Part shown: piece after piece, positions 7,850 to 21,890 of the stretch
Layout: every line of letters begins with the position of its first letter
Position numbering within the stretch: position 1 is the first letter of the stretch
Origin: Halopseudomonas yangmingensis
GTDB lineage: Bacteria; Pseudomonadota; Gammaproteobacteria; Pseudomonadales; Pseudomonadaceae
NCBI RefSeq assembly: GCF_900114825.1
Contig: NZ_FOUI01000010.1
Coordinates: forward strand, 1-64,000
Direction: 5' to 3'
Length of the DNA: 64,000 nucleotides
Made by a program: the position numbers and the translations under genes
The notes under the pieces: generated by a model
What the model was told of the DNA's origin: nothing
Databases searched by the model: none
Seen by the model: only the letters and a program-made list of their open reading frames with translations

Positions 7850-8066
7850 GCGGGGTACTCGTTCGGAGGGCGGCTTGGGCACAGGCGAAAGCCTGATGCT
7901 ATGGCCAGCGGGCATGCTGGGCAAGCAGGAGTTTTTAAGAGCCTGTGTTCGGCGCTGGCCAATCCGCCCTGCCTATGGCCGGCCATACGCCTGACTGAGG
8001 CTGCTGGTAGCTGTGACCGGCCGGTTCTACACTGGCCGGCATTTGCAGACCAACGGAGAGCCCGCG

Positions 8067-8927
8067 ATGACCTACGAAACCCTCGATTACCAGGTGGAGG
8101 ATGGCATCCTCACGCTGACCCTCAATCGTCCCGAGCGCATGAATGCCTTTAACGGGCAGATGCGCCGCGAGCTGATTGCCGCCTTTGATGCGGCGGATGC
8201 CGACGATGCGGTGCGGGTGATTATTGTTACCGGGGCCGGCAAGGCCTTCTGTGCCGGTGCCGATCTGGAGAAGGGCGGCGATACCTTCAACCGGCATGCC
8301 CGCCAGGACCAGCCCGAGGGCGCCGACCTGCGCGATGGCGGCGGCACTGTCTCGCTGCGCATTTACGAATGCACCAAGCCGGTGATTGCCGCCTTCAACG
8401 GTGCGGCGGTCGGCGTCGGGGCGACCATGACCCTGCCGATGGATATCCGCATGGCCTCGACCAATGCCAAGTTCGGGTTCGTGTTTGCCCGTCGCGGCAT
8501 CACCATGGAAGCCTGCTCCAGCTGGTTCCTGCCGCGTCTGGTCGGCCCCATGCAGACCGCCGAGTGGGTTCATACCGGGCGTGTATTCGGCGCCGAGGAG
8601 GCGCTCAAGGGCGGTCTGATCCGCAGTATCCACGAGCCCGACGAACTGCTGCCGGCGGCCCGCACACTGGCCCGCGAGATTGCCGATAACACCTCCGGCA
8701 TGTCGGCCCTGCTGAACCGTCAGCTGATGTGGCGGATGATGGCCGCCGATCACCCGATGGAGGCGCATATCATTGATTCGCGGGCGATTGCCTTTATGGG
8801 CGAGTCCGAGGATGCCAAGGAGGGCGTGCGCTCCTTCCTGGAAAAGCGCCCGCCACAGTTCAGGCTGCGCCCCAGCCAGGACCGCCCGGACTTCTACCCC
8901 TGGTGGCAGGAGCGGCCATTCCGCTGA
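8067..8927 (+). CDS. Crotonase-family protein (enoyl-CoA hydratase-like)
   Basis: A 286-residue member of the enoyl-CoA hydratase/isomerase superfamily. Visible signatures are LTLNRPERMNAFNGQM near residue 17, the oxyanion-hole segment GAGKAFCAGADLE at about 58-70, and FNGAAVGVGATMTLPMDIRMAS at about 112-132, here described in parts. Such enzymes act on acyl-CoA thioesters in fatty acid or related breakdown. The start was chosen at the ATG after CAACGGAGAG, not the earlier in-frame one at 8013. A glyoxalase gene follows on the same strand after 46 bases. The exact substrate is unknown; DELL...LAREIADNTS is a generic C-terminal part. Confidence 0.85.
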   Translation: MTYETLDYQVEDGILTLTLNRPERMNAFNGQMRRELIAAFDAADADDAVRVIIVTGAGKAFCAGADLEKGGDTFNRHARQDQPEGADLRDGGGTVSLRIYECTKPVIAAFNGAAVGVGATMTLPMDIRMASTNAKFGFVFARRGITMEACSSWFLPRLVGPMQTAEWVHTGRVFGAEEALKGGLIRSIHEPDELLPAARTLAREIADNTSGMSALLNRQLMWRMMAADHPMEAHIIDSRAIAFMGESEDAKEGVRSFLEKRPPQFRLRPSQDRPDFYPWWQERPFR

Positions 8928-8973
8928 GTGGTAGTCTGCCAGCCGTTACACTCACTGCGTTCAGGAGTCACTG

Positions 8974-9516
8974 ATGAGTCGTCATTTCGAAAGCGCCCCC
9001 GGCCTGTGCGAGAGCCGTGATCCGGCTACCGAGGGTTTTGTGTTCAACCAGACCATGCTGCGCATCAAGTCGCCCGAGGCCTCGCTGGATTTCTACACGC
9101 GGGTGCTGGGCATGACGCTGGTGAAGAAGCTCGACTTCCCGTCGATGAAGTTCAGCCTGTATTTCCTTGCGGCGATCGACAGCCACGAGCGCGACAACTG
9201 GTCGGAAGACTCGCAGGAGCGGCTGGTGCAGACCTTTGGCCGGCCGGCGATGCTGGAGCTGACGCATAACTGGGGCACCGAGGACGATCCTGATTTTGCC
9301 TACCACAATGGCAATGCCGAGCCGAAGGGCTTTGGTCATATCGGTTTTGCCGTGCCCGACCTGGAGGCGGCCTGTGCGCGTTTTGAGGAGCTCGGGGTGA
9401 GTTTCGTCAAGCGCCCGCAGGATGGCAGCATGAAGACCCTGGCGTTTATCCGTGACCCGGACGGCTACTGGATCGAGATCTTTACCCCCGGTCAGTTGCG
9501 CGGTGTTTTTCGCTGA
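8974..9516 (+). CDS. gloA: Lactoylglutathione lyase (glyoxalase I)
   Basis: A 180-residue long-form glyoxalase I, which converts the hemithioacetal of methylglyoxal and glutathione to S-lactoylglutathione in the cytoplasm. The four expected metal ligands are visible in order: Gln in FNQTMLR near residue 26, Glu in MLELTHNWG near 94, His in GFGHIGFAV near 118, and Glu in YWIEIF near 167. The glutamine in first position and the length resemble the zinc-type long enzymes (GloA3 of P. aeruginosa). It ends just before a strong terminator hairpin shared with katG. Confidence 0.93.
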   Translation: MSRHFESAPGLCESRDPATEGFVFNQTMLRIKSPEASLDFYTRVLGMTLVKKLDFPSMKFSLYFLAAIDSHERDNWSEDSQERLVQTFGRPAMLELTHNWGTEDDPDFAYHNGNAEPKGFGHIGFAVPDLEAACARFEELGVSFVKRPQDGSMKTLAFIRDPDGYWIEIFTPGQLRGVFR

Positions 9517-9533
9517 GTTGCTGCGGCACTAAC

Positions 9534-9563
9534 CACAACGGGCGCCCTGGGGCGCCCGTTGTG
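9534..9563. terminator. Bidirectional terminator between gloA and katG
   Basis: A 14-bp perfect stem (CACAACGGGCGCCC paired with its complement) with a very tight turn, followed by GTTTT on the plus strand. It lies between two convergent genes and can end both transcripts. Confidence 0.8.
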
Positions 9564-9576
9564 TTTTGCGGGTGGC

Positions 9577-11934
<2,358 letters not shown>

Positions 11935-11950
11935 TCAATCGAATGACGCT

Positions 11951-12520
11951 TCAGGGTAGCCGGGCACCCTGGCTGGCGCCGTGTCCGGTGCGCCGGTCGT
12001 AGTCGATATGTGCCCCCCGCAGGCGCTGCAGGGCCTGTTCGCCCAGGCTGTTGGCACTGTGTTCCAGTGCGGCGCAGCTGGTCATTTGCGGCAGTGCCTG
12101 TATGCCGCGCTGGATGTTGCGGGCAGTGTTGATGCCGAGTCGGGCGTGGCCTTCCTCATGCGCGGTCAGTGCGGCCAGGTAGCGTTCCCAGATAATCCGC
12201 TCGCTGTTGGGCAGGCGGCTGTCGGCGCCCAGCTGTGGCAGTGTGAAGGTGATGTCGACACGGGTTTCGACCCGCTCGATGCGGCAGCGCCCATCGGCCT
12301 CTTCCCACCACCAGAAACGCCAGTTGACCCGGGTATCGGTGTAGGCGTGGAAACGCTGGCCATTCTGCTGCACCGGGGTGTTGGCATGCAGGCTTTGCTG
12401 CAGGGCCTGCAGGCTGTCGCCGCTGGCCTGGTAGTACTGGTAGTGGCGGCTGACCTGCGGCTCGGCGGCCAGCAGCGTGCTGCTGCCCAGCAGCATCAGC
12501 AGCGCCAGTGCGGTTTTCAC
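11951..12520 (-). CDS. DUF922-like secreted putative zinc protease
   Basis: A 189-residue protein with a signal peptide (VKTALALLMLLGSSTLLAA) and the zinc-protease motif HEEGH at about residue 120, as in DUF922 proteins. It should act in the periplasm or outside the cell; the substrate is unknown. The GTG start at 12520 overlaps the TGA of the upstream thioesterase gene (GTGA), so translation is probably coupled. An in-frame ATG at 12568 would spoil the signal peptide and is rejected. It is the last gene of a short minus-strand group. Confidence 0.8.
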   Translation of the reverse strand: MKTALALLMLLGSSTLLAAEPQVSRHYQYYQASGDSLQALQQSLHANTPVQQNGQRFHAYTDTRVNWRFWWWEEADGRCRIERVETRVDITFTLPQLGADSRLPNSERIIWERYLAALTAHEEGHARLGINTARNIQRGIQALPQMTSCAALEHSANSLGEQALQRLRGAHIDYDRRTGHGASQGARLP

Positions 12521-12945
12521 CCCTGCAGCCTCTGCAGGGCCGCGCGCGGGCCGGCCGGGATCGGGCACGGACGGTTGCCGGTGCGTTCGACGAATACGTG
12601 CACAAAGCGCCCGGCGGCACAGGCCTGATCTTCACCGTCCTTGAAGATTGCCAGTTCATAGTGCACCGAGCTGTTGCCCAGCTTGGCCACCCGCACGCCC
12701 ACTTCGATGGCTTCGGGGAAGGCGATTGGCGCGAAGTAGTCGCAGCCGGAGCTGACCACAAAGGCCACCTGCCCACCCTGGTGAATGTCCAGTCCGCCCT
12801 GTTCGATCAGCCAGCGGTTCACCGCGCTGTCAAAGTAGCCGTAGTAGGTGACGTTGTTGACGTGACCATAGATGTCATTGTCGTGCCAGCGGGTGGTGAT
12901 CGGGCACAGCCAGGGGTAATCCTGGCGCCGGGGTTTTTCGCTCAT
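12517..12945 (-). CDS. 4-hydroxybenzoyl-CoA-type acyl-CoA thioesterase
   Basis: A 142-residue hotdog-fold protein. The segment TTRWHDNDIYGHVNNVTYYGYFD (residues about 18-40, split) contains the conserved Asp and the helix of YbgC/4HBT thioesterases, which hydrolyse acyl-CoA esters. The ATG at 12945 matches family starts; the ORF extension to 13071 runs into the LysR gene and is rejected. Its stop overlaps the start of the DUF922 gene. It lies 19 bases after the LysR gene and may be cotranscribed with it. Confidence 0.85.
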   Translation of the reverse strand: MSEKPRRQDYPWLCPITTRWHDNDIYGHVNNVTYYGYFDSAVNRWLIEQGGLDIHQGGQVAFVVSSGCDYFAPIAFPEAIEVGVRVAKLGNSSVHYELAIFKDGEDQACAAGRFVHVFVERTGNRPCPIPAGPRAALQRLQG

Positions 12946-12964
12946 GGGCGGCTGCCGTTGTCTG

Positions 12965-13897
12965 CTAGGGAGTAACCGGCAGCATACGCGATGCGCTGTC
13001 GATGCTGCCAGTTGCCGGCTGCGGCAGGCGGCTGCACAGTGCGGCGGCGGCCGGTGACAGGCTGTGGCCACGACGGCTGACCAGCCCGTAGGCGGAGTGT
13101 TGGCGAATTCTGGCGGACAGCGATGTCAGCTCACACAACAGGCCCTCGGCCAGCGGCTGGCGCAGGATGTCGCTGGGCGCCATGCAGATGGCATCGCTGT
13201 GCTGTAGCAGCTGCAGCAGAAAGGCCACGTTATCGCACTGGATGCTCAGCGCCTGGTCGCGGCCGGTATCGCGGCGCACCTCGGCGGCCACGCTTTCCGG
13301 CAGGTGGGTGCCGGCCAGCGGCCATTCGGCGGCGTGACGAAAATCCACCTCGTGCTGCTGCAGCAGCGGACGCCCGGGGCGGCACACGGCGATCACCGGG
13401 CAGACCGGCAGCCGCTGGATATCCAGCGCCGGGTCGTCGAGCAGTTCGCGCACATCGCCGACAAAGATTTCGATTTCCTCGCGCAGCAGGCGCTGGCGCA
13501 GCTCCCGCCAGTCGTCGACCAGCACCTCCACCTGCAATTGCGGGTAGTCGCTGATCAGCCGCGCCACCGCCTGTGGCACCAGCCCGGCGGCGGGGTAGGG
13601 GCCGGCGCCCATGCATAGTTGCCCGGCCTGCAGGTTGTCGATCTGCTGCACGGCGCGGGTCATCGCCTGGCTGGCGGCGACCAGTCGGCGGGCATGTTCC
13701 AGCAGCATCCGGCCCTGGGCGGTCAGGCCCAGACGGCGGGTATGCCGGTCGATCAGCCGGCAGCCCAGGCTGGCTTCCAGGTTCTGCAGGCTGCGGCTCA
13801 GGGCCGGCTGGCTGAGGTGCAGGGCCAGCGCGGCACGGGCAAAGCTGCCGTGTTCGGCGAGGGCAATGAAATGCTTGAGCTGGCGCAGGTCATTCAT
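12965..13897 (-). CDS. LysR-family regulator of the alkylsulfatase (SdsB1-like)
   Basis: A 310-residue LysR regulator with the N-terminal winged helix-turn-helix (LKHFIALAEHGSFARAA, LSQPALSRSLQNLEASLG) and a periplasmic-binding-protein-like effector domain from about residue 90. It is divergent from the SdsA1-type alkylsulfatase at 13992, with 94 bases between the starts. In P. aeruginosa the same arrangement is sdsB1/sdsA1, where SdsB1 activates sulfatase expression in response to alkyl sulfates. The ATG at 13897 is preferred (MNDLRQLKHF); an extension to 13918 would overlap the likely operator. Confidence 0.87.
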   Translation of the reverse strand: MNDLRQLKHFIALAEHGSFARAALALHLSQPALSRSLQNLEASLGCRLIDRHTRRLGLTAQGRMLLEHARRLVAASQAMTRAVQQIDNLQAGQLCMGAGPYPAAGLVPQAVARLISDYPQLQVEVLVDDWRELRQRLLREEIEIFVGDVRELLDDPALDIQRLPVCPVIAVCRPGRPLLQQHEVDFRHAAEWPLAGTHLPESVAAEVRRDTGRDQALSIQCDNVAFLLQLLQHSDAICMAPSDILRQPLAEGLLCELTSLSARIRQHSAYGLVSRRGHSLSPAAAALCSRLPQPATGSIDSASRMLPVTP

Positions 13898-13904
13898 GCG
13901 GAAT

Positions 13905-13932
13905 ATGCATCGAAACATGAAAAATGTTGCAT
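13905..13932. promoter_or_regulatory. Candidate LysR operator between sdsB1-like and sulfatase genes
   Basis: ATGCAT at 13905-13910 and TGCAT at 13928-13932 flank an imperfect dyad (AACAT...ATGTT) in the divergent intergenic region. The size and location suit a LysR binding site acting on both promoters. Confidence 0.45.
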
Positions 13933-13991
13933 TGGATTTATCAGTCTACGCTTGGCAGAGTGGTCCGACAAATCCAATCACGGAGACTGCC

Positions 13992-15953
13992 ATGCGCGTA
14001 TCCCTGCCCCTGTGTGCCGGCCTGCTGGGCCTGGCCCTGCCCTTGCTGACCCAGGCCGGTGCCCAGTCGGCCACCCCGCATACCGCTGCGGCCAATGCGG
14101 CCGTATTGCAACAGCTGGACTTCACTGACCGGCGTGCCTTCGAGGCCGCGCAGCGCGGCTTTATTGCCAGCCTGCCGGAGGGGGTGATAAAGGATGCCGA
14201 GGGCCGCACGGCCTGGTCGACGGCGGCCTATGCCTTCCTGCAGGCGGAGCAGGCGCCGGATACGGTGAACCCCAGCCTGTGGCGGCAGGCGCAGCTGAAC
14301 TCGATCCATGGCCTGTTCCGGGTTACCGATGGCATCTACCAGATTCGCGGCATGGATCTGTCGAACATGACCATAGTCGAGGGTGACAGCGGCCTGATCA
14401 TCATTGATCCGTTGCTGACCCCGGCCACCGCGCGTGCCGGATTGGAGTTGTACCGCCAGCACCGACCGGACAAGCCGGTGCTGGCGGTGATCTATACCCA
14501 TTCCCATGCCGACCACTTTGCCGGGGTCAAGGGCGTCACCAGCCAGGCCGAGGTGGACGCCGGCAAGGTGCAGATCATCGCGCCCGAGGGCTTTCTTGAG
14601 CATGCGGTGAGCGAGAACGTGATTGCCGGCAATGCCATGCTGCGCCGCGCCAGCTACATGTATGGCACGCGCCTGCCGATCGACCCGCACGGGCATGTCG
14701 ATACCGGGTTGGGCAAGGGTGTCTCCGCCGGCCCGCGCACCCTGATAGCGCCGACCGAGGTGATCAGCGCCAACGGCGTGCGGCGTATCGACGGGGTGGA
14801 TATCGACTTCTATCTGGCGCCGGGCAGCGAGGCGCCGGCGGAAATGATGATGTATTTCCCGGCCCAGCGGGTGTTCAACACCGCCGAGGTGACTTCGCAG
14901 CACCTGCACAATATCTACACCCTGCGTGGCGCCGAGATCCGTGATGCCAGCCTGTGGTCGCGCTATATCGACGAGGTGCTGGAGTTCTACGGCGAACGCA
15001 GCGATATCCTGATCGCCCAGCACCACTGGCCGGTGTGGGACAACGCCGAGGTGCGCCACTATCTGGCGGTACAGCGCGACCTGTACAAGTACATCCACGA
15101 CCAGAGCGTGCGCCTGATGAACCACGGCTATCGCCCCGGCGAGATTGCCGAGCAGTTGCAGCTGCCGCCGAGCCTGGCCGGCGAGTGGTCGGCGCGTGAC
15201 TACTACGGCACCCTCAGGCACAACGCCCGCGCTATCTACCAGAAATACCTGGGCTGGTACGACGCCAATCCGGCCAACTTGAATCCGCTGCCGCCGGTCG
15301 AATCGGCGCGCCGCACGCTGGATTACATGGGCGGTATGGATGCGCTGCTGCAGCGTGCCCGCGCCGACTTCGAGCGCGGCGAATACCGCTGGGTGGCCAG
15401 CGTGATGAGTCAGGCGGTGTTTGCCGAGCCGGACAACCAGGCCGCCCGCGAACTGGCGGCGGCTGCCCTGGAGCAGCTCGGCTATCAGGCCGAGTCCGGC
15501 CCCTGGCGTGATGTCTACCTGTCCGGCGCGCTGGAGCTGCGCAGCGGCTCCCCAGCCCCGGCCGAGCTGGATGCCGGTAATCAGGATCTGCTGCAGGCGA
15601 TGTCGACCGGGATGATCTTCGACCTGCTGGCGGTGCGCCTCAACGGCCCCCGCGCTGCCGGCAAGCAGATAGTGCTGAACTGGCAGTTCACCGACAGCAA
15701 CGAGCAGATTCGCAGCAATCTGCAGAATGCCACCCTGACCTGGCTGCCGGATCGCCGCGCGGAGAGTGCCGACGCCAGCCTGCAACTGACCCGCGCCACG
15801 CTGAACGACATCCTGCTGCGCCGAATGAGCTTCCCGCAGGCGATCCAGCAGGGGCTGCTGCGGATCGACGGGGACCAGGCTAGGCTGTTTGAACTGCTCG
15901 GCCTGCTCGACGAGTTCCCAGCCAGCTTCCCGCTGATTGAGCCGCTCCGCTAG
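13992..15953 (+). CDS. SdsA1-type alkylsulfatase, secreted
   Basis: A 653-residue metallo-beta-lactamase-fold sulfatase, close to the length of SdsA1, which cleaves primary alkyl sulfates such as dodecyl sulfate to alcohol and sulfate. A signal peptide covers residues 1-25. The di-zinc motif THSHADHFAG (His170, His172, Asp174, His175) is intact. The central part is the dimerisation domain and the C-terminal 130 residues are the SCP-2-like domain that binds the alkyl chain. The ATG at 13992 follows CGGAGA; the in-frame extension to 13611 is antisense to the LysR gene and is rejected. Divergent LysR control is likely. Confidence 0.92.
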   Translation: MRVSLPLCAGLLGLALPLLTQAGAQSATPHTAAANAAVLQQLDFTDRRAFEAAQRGFIASLPEGVIKDAEGRTAWSTAAYAFLQAEQAPDTVNPSLWRQAQLNSIHGLFRVTDGIYQIRGMDLSNMTIVEGDSGLIIIDPLLTPATARAGLELYRQHRPDKPVLAVIYTHSHADHFAGVKGVTSQAEVDAGKVQIIAPEGFLEHAVSENVIAGNAMLRRASYMYGTRLPIDPHGHVDTGLGKGVSAGPRTLIAPTEVISANGVRRIDGVDIDFYLAPGSEAPAEMMMYFPAQRVFNTAEVTSQHLHNIYTLRGAEIRDASLWSRYIDEVLEFYGERSDILIAQHHWPVWDNAEVRHYLAVQRDLYKYIHDQSVRLMNHGYRPGEIAEQLQLPPSLAGEWSARDYYGTLRHNARAIYQKYLGWYDANPANLNPLPPVESARRTLDYMGGMDALLQRARADFERGEYRWVASVMSQAVFAEPDNQAARELAAAALEQLGYQAESGPWRDVYLSGALELRSGSPAPAELDAGNQDLLQAMSTGMIFDLLAVRLNGPRAAGKQIVLNWQFTDSNEQIRSNLQNATLTWLPDRRAESADASLQLTRATLNDILLRRMSFPQAIQQGLLRIDGDQARLFELLGLLDEFPASFPLIEPLR

Positions 15954-15964
15954 GGGCGGTGGCT

Positions 15965-16182
15965 GCTGGATTCCCGCCTTTGCGGGAATGACGGAGTTGG
16001 CTCATGACTGGGATTCGTGCGGGAATGAGGGAGTAAGTGCAGGTACAGCGGCTGGACTCCCGCCTGCGTGAGAGTGACCGGTTGAGGTGTTGGTGGCTGC
16101 TGGATTCCTGCCTTCGCGAGAATGACGTAGCCATGGTTTCGCTGCCCACCACCCCGTCATTCCCGCGAAGGCGGGAATCCAG
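15965..16182. repeat. Cluster of five REP-like hairpins
   Basis: Five copies of a GGATTCCCGCC...GGGAATGACG palindrome fill the gap after the sulfatase: 15965-15993, about 16006-16031, 16052-16080, 16100-16127 and, inverted, 16154-16182. Copies 1 and 5 are the best kept; 2-4 carry substitutions. They lie between the 3' ends of two convergent genes, so they may also end transcription. No gene is present in 15954-16212. Confidence 0.85.
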
Positions 16183-16212
16183 TGGCTGACCTCACCCCGG
16201 TACAGCCAGCCC

Positions 16213-18957
<2,745 letters not shown>

Positions 18958-19031
18958 GCGCTTGATCAAGATTTCCGCTGGTGAAAGGGACTAGAATGAC
19001 AGTCAGTCACTCAACTGAAGGACAGCTTAAC

Positions 19032-19304
19032 ATGACACGCCTGCTTGCCATTCTTGCCCTGGCCATTGCCCTGCCGCTGAGCGCCCAGGAGGCGCTGACC
19101 GGTGAACCCGACGTGACCATCCGCCAGGAGGGTGACCGCACCGTCGAGGAATACCGGGTCAATGGCTTTCTCTATGCGATCAAGGTAACCCCGAAGAGCG
19201 GTGCGCCGTATTTCCTGGTGGCGGTCGATGATGACGGCAACTTTGTGCGCTCCGACCAGCCCAACGGCCTGCGCATCCCCTCGTGGAAGATTTTCGAGTG
19301 GTAA
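19032..19304 (+). CDS. DUF2782 small exported protein
   Basis: A 90-residue protein with a clear signal peptide (MTRLLAILALAIALPLSAQ) followed by a compact domain of DUF2782 type (VEEYRVNGFLYAIKVTP...PYFLVAVD). Function is unknown; export to the periplasm is inferred from the signal. The ATG at 19032 gives the correct signal sequence, so the in-frame start at 18981 is rejected. It is divergent from polA and is followed after 12 bases by thrB, with which it is probably cotranscribed, as in P. aeruginosa. Confidence 0.85.
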   Translation: MTRLLAILALAIALPLSAQEALTGEPDVTIRQEGDRTVEEYRVNGFLYAIKVTPKSGAPYFLVAVDDDGNFVRSDQPNGLRIPSWKIFEW

Positions 19305-19316
19305 GGGACTGAACCG

Positions 19317-20273
19317 GTGTCGGTATTTACCGAGGTCAGCCGCGAACAGCTGGAGCCGTTTCTCGGCGGCTTTGCACTGGGTCGGCTGATCGACTTCAGC
19401 GGGATTGCCGGTGGCAGTGAGAACAGCAATTTTTTTGTCGCCTGCGAAGGCGGCGAGTTTGTGCTGACGCTGATCGAGCGTGGCCCGCAGGATGAGCTGC
19501 CGTTCTTTGTCGAGCTGCTTGAGCAGTTGCGCAGCGCCGGCCTGCCGGTGCCCTACGCGATTGCCGATGGTCAGGGGCAGCGCCTGCACCGGCTGAATGG
19601 TCGGCCGGCGCTGTTGCAGCCACGGCTGCCCGGCCGGCATGTCGAGCAGCCGGATGCCAGCCATTGCCAGGCGGTCGGTCAGATGCTGGCGCGCCTGCAC
19701 GCGGCGACCGCCAGCGGCGCGCTGCAGCGGCGCAGTGATCGCGGCCTGCTGTGGATGCTCGGCAGTGGCCGGCAATTGCGCGCCAGGCTTGATCAGGCGC
19801 AGTCGGCACAACTGCTCGATCCGCTACTGGCACAGATTGCCGACTGGCTGGCCGAGCCGCCGGCCCTGCCGACGGCGATCCTGCATGCCGACCTGTTCCG
19901 TGACAATGTGCTGTTCGAAGGGCATCACCTCACGGGCCTGATCGACTTCTACAATGCCCATACCGGCTGGACCCTGTATGACGTGGCGATTACCGTCAAC
20001 GACTGGTGTCTGGATGCGCAGCAACGACTGCAGCCGGAACTGGCCCGGGCGCTGCTGGCCGGCTACGCGGCAATCCGCCCGTTCAGCGCCCACGAGGCTG
20101 ACCTCTGGCCGGCGGTATTACGCCTGGCCGCGCTGCGCTTCTGGCTGTCGCGGCAACTGGCGGCCGAGCAACATGCCGGGCAGAGCGGGGTGCTGGTCAA
20201 GGACCCGGAGCATTTTAAGCGGGTACTGGTCGGGCATGCCGAGGTGCAGGTCGGCCTGCCGCTGGCACTCTGA
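19317..20273 (+). CDS. thrB: Homoserine kinase (choline-kinase-like type)
   Basis: A 318-residue kinase that phosphorylates homoserine in threonine biosynthesis, of the aminoglycoside/choline kinase fold used by pseudomonads. It starts at GTG (19317) after TAAGGGAC. Signatures: SENSNFFV near residue 38, the catalytic loop LHADLFRDNVLF at about 188-199 and the metal-binding GLIDFYNA at about 206-213. It follows the DUF2782 gene closely. The length is normal for the family. Confidence 0.93.
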   Translation: MSVFTEVSREQLEPFLGGFALGRLIDFSGIAGGSENSNFFVACEGGEFVLTLIERGPQDELPFFVELLEQLRSAGLPVPYAIADGQGQRLHRLNGRPALLQPRLPGRHVEQPDASHCQAVGQMLARLHAATASGALQRRSDRGLLWMLGSGRQLRARLDQAQSAQLLDPLLAQIADWLAEPPALPTAILHADLFRDNVLFEGHHLTGLIDFYNAHTGWTLYDVAITVNDWCLDAQQRLQPELARALLAGYAAIRPFSAHEADLWPAVLRLAALRFWLSRQLAAEQHAGQSGVLVKDPEHFKRVLVGHAEVQVGLPLAL

Positions 20274-20321
20274 GGCGGAGCAGCGGATGCTCCGGCAACT
20301 TTCAATCGACCAGGCCAACGC

Positions 20322-21890
20322 ATGATCGACTTCAGCAAGAAACGCTTTCTGGTGGTGGACGACTTTTCCGAGTTTCGCAGCTCGATCAAGGGCATCCTGC
20401 GCCTGCTGGCGGTGCAGCAGATAGATACCGCCGGTAATGGCATCGAGGTTCTTGAACAGTGTCGTCGGCACAGGTATGACGTGATTCTGCACGATTACAA
20501 CCTGGGTGACGGCCTCAATGGACAGCAGGTGCTAGAGCAATTGCACGCAGAAAAACTGCTGTCGCCGCAGAGTATTTTCATCATGGTCACCGCCGAGAAT
20601 ACCCAGGCCATGGTGCTGGCGGCGCTGGAGTGCGAGCCGGATGACTACCTGACCAAGCCGTTCAACAAGGTCACCCTGCAGACCCGGCTGGAGCGGCTGG
20701 TGCGGCGCAAACAGGTGCTGGCGCCGGTGCTGGCAGTGCTCGAAGCCGGAGACCATGCTGCGGTGCTGCGTGCTTGCCAGGCGATCCAGCAGGATGATCC
20801 GCGCCACGCGCCACTCTGCCAGCGCTATATGGCTGAAGCCTTGCAGGGGCTCGGCCGGCATACCGAACTTGAGCGCTTGCTGGAGCAGCAAGCACGAAGC
20901 CGTCCGGCGCCCTGGAACCTGTTGCAGCTGGCGCGGCTATGGCTGCGCCTGGGGCGTGTTGAGCAGGTCTCACGCTTGCTCGGCGCGGCTCAGCGACAGT
21001 TTCCGATGATGCCGGAACTGCGTGATGCTCAGGCCGAGTTGGCGGCGCTGCAAAATGACCCTGTTGCCGCGCAGCGGGCCTTGCAGCAAGCCGTTGAACT
21101 GTCGCCAAATACCCTGCGCCGGCAATCGGCACTGGCATGTCAGGCCTGGCTGAATAATGACCGTGATACCGCGCTGCGCGCCCTTCGCCAGTGCTGGGAG
21201 GTGGGGCGCTACAGTCCGGCATTTGATGGTGAGTTGCTCTGGCAGTTGGCTGCCGTGGTGGCCGGCGGCGCAGCTGAGCGCTTGCCGGAGGAAGCCCAGC
21301 ACTGGCTGGCGATCGGCGACAAACAGTTTCGCCAGCATCAGCTCCTGCCGTCGCTTGCCGGCATGCTGCGGCTGCCGTCGGGCAGTCCGGCAGAGGATGT
21401 CGCGACCCTCTGGGCCGCGCTGGAAACCCGATTGCAGGACTGTAGTGCCCTGACGCTGATGTTGCTGGGCGACCGGCTGGCGGTGCTTGGCGCGGATCAG
21501 GCCGCACAGGCTGCCTGGATGCAGTGCTTGAGGCGACATGCAAATCTGCCCGGTTTGACGTCGCAGTTGCAGCAGCGTTTGCTGCAGGTGCAACTGGAAG
21601 GCCCGCAGCAGGCATTGCAGCTAGGCCGGGAAGCCCAGGCGCTGCACTGGCAGGAGCGTGGTGACGAGGCAGAGCCTTTGTTCGAGCAGGCCTTGACGCA
21701 GTCACCGCAGCAGGTCTGGCTGAATATGGCGGCGGCGCGTCTTTATCTCGACCAGCTGCAGCAGGGGCAACCGGAGGCTGACCTGCGCCTTAATGAATGT
21801 TTGCAGCGGATTGGCAGCCTGTCAGCGCTGGATCCCGACCACCCCGAGTATGCCCGCTTGCAGTCTGCGCTGGAGTTGAGTCCATGGTAA
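20322..21890 (+). CDS. Response regulator with TPR-like output domain
   Basis: A 522-residue two-domain protein. Residues 1-125 are a receiver with the acidic pair Asp13/Asp14, the phosphoacceptor Asp58 (VILHDYNLGDG), Thr90 and Lys112 (YLTKPF). The remainder is a long run of helical repeats rich in Leu, Gln and Ala, TPR-like (WLRLGR, AQAELAALQNDPVAAQRALQQAVELSPN), and no DNA-binding or enzymatic output domain is visible. It therefore probably signals through protein contacts. The small histidine kinase gene overlaps its stop by seven bases, so the two should be made together. The pathway controlled is unknown. Confidence 0.85.
   Translation: MIDFSKKRFLVVDDFSEFRSSIKGILRLLAVQQIDTAGNGIEVLEQCRRHRYDVILHDYNLGDGLNGQQVLEQLHAEKLLSPQSIFIMVTAENTQAMVLAALECEPDDYLTKPFNKVTLQTRLERLVRRKQVLAPVLAVLEAGDHAAVLRACQAIQQDDPRHAPLCQRYMAEALQGLGRHTELERLLEQQARSRPAPWNLLQLARLWLRLGRVEQVSRLLGAAQRQFPMMPELRDAQAELAALQNDPVAAQRALQQAVELSPNTLRRQSALACQAWLNNDRDTALRALRQCWEVGRYSPAFDGELLWQLAAVVAGGAAERLPEEAQHWLAIGDKQFRQHQLLPSLAGMLRLPSGSPAEDVATLWAALETRLQDCSALTLMLLGDRLAVLGADQAAQAAWMQCLRRHANLPGLTSQLQQRLLQVQLEGPQQALQLGREAQALHWQERGDEAEPLFEQALTQSPQQVWLNMAAARLYLDQLQQGQPEADLRLNECLQRIGSLSALDPDHPEYARLQSALELSPW

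Noticed and set aside
13941-15785. 614-residue open frame opposite the alkylsulfatase
   Set aside because: Antisense shadow; the sulfatase has intact catalytic motifs and a signal peptide.
15965-16182. Possible CRISPR array
   Set aside because: The repeats are palindromic, diverged, unevenly spaced and in both orientations; no cas genes are nearby. They fit REP-like elements.
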